A DNA stretch of 64,000 bases, taken from Deltaproteobacteria bacterium (GTDB taxonomy: Bacteria; Myxococcota; UBA727; VGSZ01). The position numbers and the translations under genes are program-made. Under the pieces are notes generated by a model that did not search any database, was not told the DNA's origin, and worked only from the letters and a program-made list of their open reading frames with translations. The stretch is from NCBI GenBank assembly GCA_016177705.1, contig JACOUT010000012.1, positions 73,937 through 137,936 of the forward strand. The letters are read 5' to 3'. Of this stretch, positions 59,679 to 64,000 are shown piece after piece. The first letter of the stretch is position 1. Every line of letters begins with the position of its first letter.

Positions 59679-59729
59679 ACCTCATCCATCTTACGCACAG
59701 TCCGCCGGTGTTGGCGCCGGGCTTCCCGG

Positions 59730-60779
59730 TCACGGTGGCTCGGCGCACAAGTACGGGTGCAGGTGGCCGCCGCAGTCTTCGTCGTCCCAGGTGCGGCCGT
59801 TCGAGGTGATGGTGACACACAGCTCGCCGCCATTGCCGCCCACGGCGTCGCCGCTGGGATTGCCGCCCTCGACGTAGTGAGCGAAGTCGAGCGCGCTGCC
59901 GTCGTACCACTGCACCGGGCTCTCGAAGCGCCCGATCCAGGTGAGGCCGAAGTTGCTGCCCGGTAGCGCGGGGAAGCCGAGCACCTCGATGGTCTCCTCG
60001 ATGAACGCGACCTCCTCCATCATATGGACGGACGCGAGGTCGAGTCCTTTGTTTTCGCAGGACGTCTTGGCCGGGTAGTGGTCCTTCAAGTCCGAGCAGG
60101 CGAGCAGCTTGCGACCGAACATGTCGCGCGTGACGCAGCTACCGCAGTCGGTCTGCACCTGATCGTCGGTGTCGTCGCAGTCCATCGGCGTCGAGGCCGG
60201 GGCGTACCCTTGCGGCATGGTGCCGTCGGTGCACAACGGGCGCGGGTTGCCGAAGGTGGCGCCGTCCTCGTCCGCGTCGATGGCGAGCGACATCGCGCGG
60301 TGCAGCGCCGCGTTCGTCTCGTCGCAATCGGACCCAGCCGCGCACCCAGCACCGTACCCGTCGCCATCGGAGTCCCCGGTACAGCCGGGATCGCCCTCAC
60401 CTTCACCCTCGCCCTCACCTTCACCCTCGCCCTCACCCTCGCCCTCACCTTCACCCTCGCCCTCACCTTCACCCTCGCCCTCACCTTCACCCTCACCTTC
60501 ACCCTCACCTTCACCCTCACCTTCACCCTCGCCTTCACCCTCGCCTTCACCCTCGCCTTCACCCTCGCCCTCACCCTCGCCTTCACCCTCGCCCTCACCC
60601 TCGCCTTCGCCCTCACCCTCACCCTCGCCGCCACCTTCATCGATGGCACACACGCCCGTCTGGCAGGTCATGGCGCCGGGGCATTCGTCGTCGACGGCGC
60701 AGCCGAGCAGCGGTGCCGGGCACGCCCACAGCACGGCAGCGGCGACCGACAACAGCAGCACCAGCGACGCACGGAGCAC
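59730..60779 (-). CDS. Lipoprotein with about 40 GE repeats and a C-type-lectin-like domain
   Basis: The 349-residue product has a lipoprotein signal (VLWAC) and a short Cys-rich head (CAVDDECPGAMTCQTGVC). An unusually long GE linker of about 40 units follows, then acidic calcium-binding-type repeats (DSDGDGYGAGC, DADEDGATFG). The C-terminal domain (about 235-349) is a C-type-lectin fold: VHMMEEVAFIEE, FGLTWIGRFES, ELCVTITSNGRTWDDEDC and a final PYLCAEPP. It probably binds carbohydrate or protein at the cell surface. GTG 60779 has a -10-like box 6 nt upstream and no ribosome site. It is divergent from nhaA. Confidence 0.85.
   Translation of the reverse strand: MLRASLVLLLSVAAAVLWACPAPLLGCAVDDECPGAMTCQTGVCAIDEGGGEGEGEGEGEGEGEGEGEGEGEGEGEGEGEGEGEGEGEGEGEGEGEGEGEGEGEGEGEGEGEGEGEGEGEGEGEGEGEGDPGCTGDSDGDGYGAGCAAGSDCDETNAALHRAMSLAIDADEDGATFGNPRPLCTDGTMPQGYAPASTPMDCDDTDDQVQTDCGSCVTRDMFGRKLLACSDLKDHYPAKTSCENKGLDLASVHMMEEVAFIEETIEVLGFPALPGSNFGLTWIGRFESPVQWYDGSALDFAHYVEGGNPSGDAVGGNGGELCVTITSNGRTWDDEDCGGHLHPYLCAEPP
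60394..60630 (-). repeat. Hexamer microsatellite coding (Gly-Glu)n
   Basis: About 40 imperfect 6-bp units (GAGGGC, GAAGGC, GAGGGT, GAAGGT on the minus strand) in an uninterrupted run. Slippage would change linker length without shifting the frame. The same type of run, shorter, is in genes at 19.6, 24.4, 35.6 and 45.7 kb. Confidence 0.9.
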
Positions 60780-60785
60780 GCCCCA

Positions 60786-60791
60786 AGCGTA
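60786..60791 (-). promoter_or_regulatory. Candidate -10 box (TACGCT), leaderless
   Basis: On the minus strand TACGCT ends 6 nt before the GTG of the lectin lipoprotein gene, with no ribosome site between. Confidence 0.35.
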
Positions 60792-60926
60792 GCTCCCTGT
60801 GCCGCGCTTCGCTCGCGTGGGACTTCGGTGTACAGTGCCTCCCTCGATGGAAGGGTGCGGCGCACGCCGCAGGACAGCGGGTGGTCGGGCCGCCACCCAC
60901 GCGGCGCAGCGCGCCGGTGGGACACC

Positions 60927-62243
60927 GTGACCGAACCGACCCCGAAGCGCGAGCCCAACCCCACGGTCGGCCCGGCCGACCTCAGCTCTTTTCCGCCGGA
61001 AGCGTGGGAGCCGCTCTTTCGCGTGGCGCGCTTCGCGACGCGGCCGCTCGAGCGTTTCTTGCGCATCGAGGCGGCGAGCGGTGTCGTCTTGATTGCCGCC
61101 GCCGTGGTCGCGCTGTTGTGTGCCAACTCGCCGTGGGCCGACGCCTGGGTCCATCTCTGGCACACGCCCATCGGCGTGCGCGTCGGCGAGTTCGCGGCGG
61201 AGAAGACGCTCGAGTGGCTGGTCAACGACGGCCTGATGGTCATCTTCTTCTTCGTCGTCGGGCTCGAGATCCGGCGCGAGATCTACAACGGCGAGCTGTC
61301 CGAGTGGCGACGTGCTGCGCTGCCGGTAATCGCCGCCTTCGGTGGCGTCATCGCCCCCGCCATCATCTTCGTGGTGCTGGCCGGCGCTCCCGAGGCGCGC
61401 CGGGGCTGGGCGGTGCCCACCGCCACCGACATCGCGTTCGCCGTCGGCGTCTTGACGCTGCTTGGATCACGCGTACCGCCGGCGTTGCGCGTGCTGCTGC
61501 TCGCGCTCGCCGTCATCGACGATCTGATCGCCATCGTCATCATCGCGGTCTTCTACTCCGCCGGCGTCGAGCCGCGCGGCTTGCTGACGGCGGCGCTCGG
61601 CCTCGCCCTGGTGTTCGCGCTGCGCGCGCTCGGCGTCCGGCGCCACGCCCTGTACCTCGTGCCGGGCGTGGTGGTCTGGGCCGGCATCTCGGCGGCCGGC
61701 ATCCACCCCACTATCGCCGGCGTCATCATCGGCATGGTGACGCCGGTGGTGCCGTGGCGCGGCGTCTCGCCTGCCGAGAGCCTGATCGAGGCACTGCACC
61801 CTTGGGTCGCCTTCGGCATCATGCCGCTGTTCGCCCTCGCCAACGCCGGCGTGTCGCTGGCGGGCGTCGGCGTCGACGGTGCGGGCGCGCGCATCACCGT
61901 CGGCGTCGTGGTTGGCCTGGTGCTCGGCAAGCCGATCGGCATCGCGCTCGCCACCGCACTCGCGACCCGGCTGAAGGTCGCGTTGCTGCCCGTCGGACTG
62001 ACCAAGCGCCACATCGTCGTGCTCGGCGTTACCGCCGGCATCGGCTTCACCATGGCGCTGTTCGTCGCGCAGCTCGCCTTCACCGAGAAGGCGCTGCTCG
62101 GCGCGGCCAAGCTCGGCGTCCTCTCCGCCAGCACCATCGCCATGGTCGCCGGACTCGTCGTCGGCTACGCACTGCTGCCGCCGCGCGCGGCCGCCGGTGC
62201 TGCCGCCACGGCCGACGAGGCAGAGCGCTCGACCACGCAATAG
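60927..62243 (+). CDS. nhaA: Na+/H+ antiporter NhaA
   Basis: The 438-residue product has the NhaA hallmarks: FFFVVGLEIRRE, TATDIAFAVGVLTLLG (the Thr-Asp of the crossed helix) and ALAVIDDLIAIVIIAVFY (the ion-binding Asp pair). KPIGIALAT and a GIGFTMALFVAQLAF segment lie near the end. About 12 spans are predicted. It exports Na+ in exchange for protons at the inner membrane. GTG 60927 gives a 38-residue cytosolic N-terminal segment longer than in E. coli. The gene is divergent from the lectin lipoprotein gene. Confidence 0.95.
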   Translation: MTEPTPKREPNPTVGPADLSSFPPEAWEPLFRVARFATRPLERFLRIEAASGVVLIAAAVVALLCANSPWADAWVHLWHTPIGVRVGEFAAEKTLEWLVNDGLMVIFFFVVGLEIRREIYNGELSEWRRAALPVIAAFGGVIAPAIIFVVLAGAPEARRGWAVPTATDIAFAVGVLTLLGSRVPPALRVLLLALAVIDDLIAIVIIAVFYSAGVEPRGLLTAALGLALVFALRALGVRRHALYLVPGVVVWAGISAAGIHPTIAGVIIGMVTPVVPWRGVSPAESLIEALHPWVAFGIMPLFALANAGVSLAGVGVDGAGARITVGVVVGLVLGKPIGIALATALATRLKVALLPVGLTKRHIVVLGVTAGIGFTMALFVAQLAFTEKALLGAAKLGVLSASTIAMVAGLVVGYALLPPRAAAGAAATADEAERSTTQ

Positions 62244-62308
62244 GGGTCGTTGGTCGAGCCGTCGTCTATTGCGCCCGTCGGCGATGCTGTCAGAACACGG
62301 CAGAGCCC

Positions 62309-63214
62309 ATGGTCTCACCAGCGACGGACACCAGCCTGGCGCGCGTGCTGACGCACGACCCGCCACCCGAACGTGTGAACGCGGCCGACGCGTCGTGCGC
62401 GCAGCCGCCGCAGCCGCCGCGCGAACGTCACCTCGGCCCTGCGCGCGTCGTGGAGGAACGGCAACTGAGCGCGCTGTCGGCAGCGCTGCGCATCACCTTC
62501 GCCGTCTGCGTCTATGCGGTGTGCGCGCCCATCGTGTTGGCGGCCTTGCTCGTGTGCCTGCCCTCTCGCAAGGCGCGCATCAAGATCGGCAACGTCACGG
62601 GCCAGTTCACCGGCGGGCTCGCCGTCTGGCTCACGGGCAGTGCGTACCACGTGCGCGGCGTCGAGCACCTCGACCGTGACCGACCCGCGATCTACGTCGC
62701 AAACCACGCCTCCCTCCTCGACATCGCGCTCGGCATTTGGCTCGCGCCGGTCGGCACCGTCGGCGTCGCCAAGAAGGAGATCATCTTCTACCCGTTCTTC
62801 GGCCAGTACTACTGGCTGTCGGGCCACCTGCGCATCGACCGCAAGAACGCCCGCCAGGCGCTCAAGTCGCTGCAGGTGCTGTGCGCGCTCGTGAAGCGGC
62901 ACGCGCTTTCCGTCTTCATTTGGCCTGAGGGTCACCGCGCGCCCGACGGTCGACTGCGCTCCTTCAAGCGTGGCGCCTTTCGCCTCGCGCTCGAGACCAA
63001 GCTGCCCATCGTGCCGGTCGTGATCGCGGGCTCGCACCGCGCCTGGCCGGCCAAGGCCGTGCGGCTGACACGCACCAACGTTGCTATCACCTGCCTGCCC
63101 GCCATCGACACCACCGACTGGACCTCCGCAACGCTCGGGCAGCACGTGAAGGAAATCGAAGCCCTGTTCGCGGCGGCGTTGCCCCCCGAGCAGCGGCCCT
63201 TGCCCCCAGCCTGA
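62309..63214 (+). CDS. PlsC-like 1-acylglycerol-3-phosphate acyltransferase
   Basis: The 301-residue product has one or two N-terminal spans (about 52-78) and the acyltransferase motifs in order: NHASLLD (HxxxxD), a YYWLSGHLRIDR block with the conserved Arg, WPEGHRAPDG and PIVPVVIAGSH. The third motif has His where most PlsC enzymes have Thr (EGTR). It acylates lysophosphatidic acid to phosphatidic acid or a related lysolipid. An 18-proline-rich N-terminal segment (PPQPPRERH) precedes the domain. ATG 62309 has only a weak ribosome site. Confidence 0.85.
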   Translation: MVSPATDTSLARVLTHDPPPERVNAADASCAQPPQPPRERHLGPARVVEERQLSALSAALRITFAVCVYAVCAPIVLAALLVCLPSRKARIKIGNVTGQFTGGLAVWLTGSAYHVRGVEHLDRDRPAIYVANHASLLDIALGIWLAPVGTVGVAKKEIIFYPFFGQYYWLSGHLRIDRKNARQALKSLQVLCALVKRHALSVFIWPEGHRAPDGRLRSFKRGAFRLALETKLPIVPVVIAGSHRAWPAKAVRLTRTNVAITCLPAIDTTDWTSATLGQHVKEIEALFAAALPPEQRPLPPA

Positions 63215-63265
63215 GCATCGCCGTCGCCGGCGCCGACGGGCGCACCCCTCTCAAGAAGGTCGTTC

Positions 63266-64000
63266 ATGACTCCCACTGCACCAGGCCCCGTCTCCTCGCC
63301 GTCGTCGACGCGGCCCAACCCGATCGTGATTCAGGGGGGCATGGGCGTCGCCGTGTCGTCGTGGCGCCTGGCCCGCGCGGTCGCCTCGCTCGGTCACCTC
63401 GGCGTGGTGTCGGGGGTCGGTATCGGCAACGTGCTGTCGATACGCCTGTGGCACGGCGAGCAGAACGTACTGCGCGTGCTGCGCACCTTCCCAGACCGCA
63501 CCGCCGCGCGGGAGATCGAGGAGCGCTACTACCGTGCGCCCGGCGGGAACGAGGGCAAGCGGCCGCCACTTCCCGAGATGTGGAGCCTCGACCCGACACC
63601 GAAGAACCAGCGCCTCACCGTGGTCGGCGCATTCGTCGAGGTGACGCTGGCGCGCGAGGGGCACGGCAACGCTGTCGGCATCAACCTCCTCGAGAAGATC
63701 GCGCTGCCGAGCCTGGCCACGCTCTATGGGGCCATGCTTGCCGGCGTCGACACCGTGATCATGGGGGCGGGCATCCCGCTGCGCATCCCGGGCGCGCTCG
63801 ACCTGCTGGCGCGCCACCAGCGCGCCACCTACCCCATCTACGTCGACGGCGCGGACAAGAACGACGACTACAAGATCGCGTTCGACCCGGCGGCGGTGTT
63901 CCCCGAGTGGCAGCATCGACCGGCGCTGGTGCGCCCGCGCTTCTTCCCCATCGTGTCGTCGAACGCGCTCGCGCTCGCCATGGTCAAGCGCGCCGACGGC
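63266..64000 (+). CDS. Nitronate monooxygenase-like (2-nitropropane dioxygenase family) protein, partial
   Basis: The gene starts at ATG 63266 (AAGGT upstream) and runs off the right edge, so 245 residues are visible. They begin the FMN-binding TIM barrel: NPIVIQGGMGVAVSSWRLA and SLGHLGVVSGVG are the family start (GGMG near the flavin). The block VGINLLEKIALPSLATLYGA with GVDTVIMGAG follows. Members oxidise nitronates or act as trans-acting enoyl reductases in polyunsaturated-lipid synthases (PfaD). An insertion between the first two strands (LRTFPDRTAAREIEERYYR) is longer than in the simple enzymes. The product cannot be assigned a substrate. Confidence 0.8.
   Translation, partial: MTPTAPGPVSSPSSTRPNPIVIQGGMGVAVSSWRLARAVASLGHLGVVSGVGIGNVLSIRLWHGEQNVLRVLRTFPDRTAAREIEERYYRAPGGNEGKRPPLPEMWSLDPTPKNQRLTVVGAFVEVTLAREGHGNAVGINLLEKIALPSLATLYGAMLAGVDTVIMGAGIPLRIPGALDLLARHQRATYPIYVDGADKNDDYKIAFDPAAVFPEWQHRPALVRPRFFPIVSSNALALAMVKRADG

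Noticed and set aside
60169..60792. Plus-strand frame with (Ser-Pro)n across the GE microsatellite
   Set aside because: It is the reverse reading of the GE codons; the minus-strand frame has a signal peptide and lectin domain.
1..64000. Prophage, integrative element or insertion sequence
   Set aside because: No integrase, transposase, terminal inverted repeats, or drop in GC content was found; the tRNA-Arg has no visible duplicated 3' end nearby.

Overview
The window is 64 kb of very GC-rich DNA with tightly packed, mostly vertically inherited-looking genes. I see no prophage, transposase, CRISPR array or rRNA. Several features point to a Myxococcota-type (deltaproteobacterial) host. There are many secreted or lipoprotein genes with Gly-Glu hexamer-encoded linkers and Cys-rich CGDGxxxxxExCDDG repeats, MYXO-CTERM-like tails (Cys, one membrane span, Arg-rich end), a Hanks-type kinase and a PP2C phosphatase, a pseudo-receiver/coiled-coil protein resembling the motility proteins FrzS and AglZ, and type IV minor pilins. 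Assignment below phylum level is not possible from the sequence alone.

Region 1 (1-12.8 kb) is the most unusual part: a lipid- or lipoconjugate-type locus. On the minus strand it has a UbiA-family prenyltransferase, an MMPL/RND exporter, a free acyl carrier protein and a CDP-archaeol-synthase-like cytidylyltransferase (cut by the window edge), with a divergent phosphatidylserine decarboxylase. Next to it a second minus-strand unit encodes a fatty acyl-AMP ligase, a dikinase-type phosphotransferase (ATP-binding domain plus swivelling His domain, no PEP barrel) and a GNAT-fold transferase. A second, paralogous dikinase is divergent from the ligase behind a candidate sigma-54 promoter. Most junctions are 1-8 nt overlaps. 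I know of no described pathway with this gene set.

Region 2 (12.8-19.4 kb) holds a lipoylated 2-oxoacid dehydrogenase E2 gene facing a lipA operon. That operon also carries a degenerate APH-fold/cytidylate-kinase-like fusion and an orphan gene. A SulP transporter follows. Region 3 (19.4-28.7 kb) holds envelope proteins: a beta-propeller-like lipoprotein, a repeat protein with 23-residue units, a PEGA protein, a tandem FKBP lipoprotein, and an autoregulated TetR plus nitrilase-family lipoprotein unit. Region 4 (28.7-33.5 kb) has NAD kinase, a peroxiredoxin with a histone-H1-like tail and an AlkZ-like winged-helix protein with a similar tail. Between the last two lies a 0.7-kb gene-free stretch with two inverted copies of a structured repeat whose third copy is at 22.4 kb.

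Region 5 (33.6-50.6 kb) is mixed: an MshEN-receiver-TPR protein, a Cys-rich MYXO-CTERM protein, a hexapeptide-repeat protein, PP2C, CPBP protease, SDR, EEP nuclease-like, YaeQ, HAD, DedA, a lytic-transglycosylase-like MYXO-CTERM protein, a fatty-acid desaturase and a large zincin lipoprotein. Region 6 (50.7-59.7 kb) is a motility/surface unit: four translationally coupled minor (pseudo)pilin genes, the first a fusion of a polytopic membrane domain to a FimT/GspH-type pilin, followed by a Ser/Thr kinase, yidD and the FrzS/AglZ-like protein. tRNA-Arg(TCT) lies upstream. Region 7 (59.7-64 kb) has a C-type-lectin lipoprotein with about 40 GE units, nhaA, a PlsC acyltransferase and a truncated nitronate-monooxygenase-like gene.

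Two window-wide patterns stand out. Start/stop overlaps of 1-8 nt are very common within operons. At least eight first-in-operon genes have a TANNNT-like -10 box 5-7 nt before the start codon and no Shine-Dalgarno sequence, which suggests frequent leaderless transcription.
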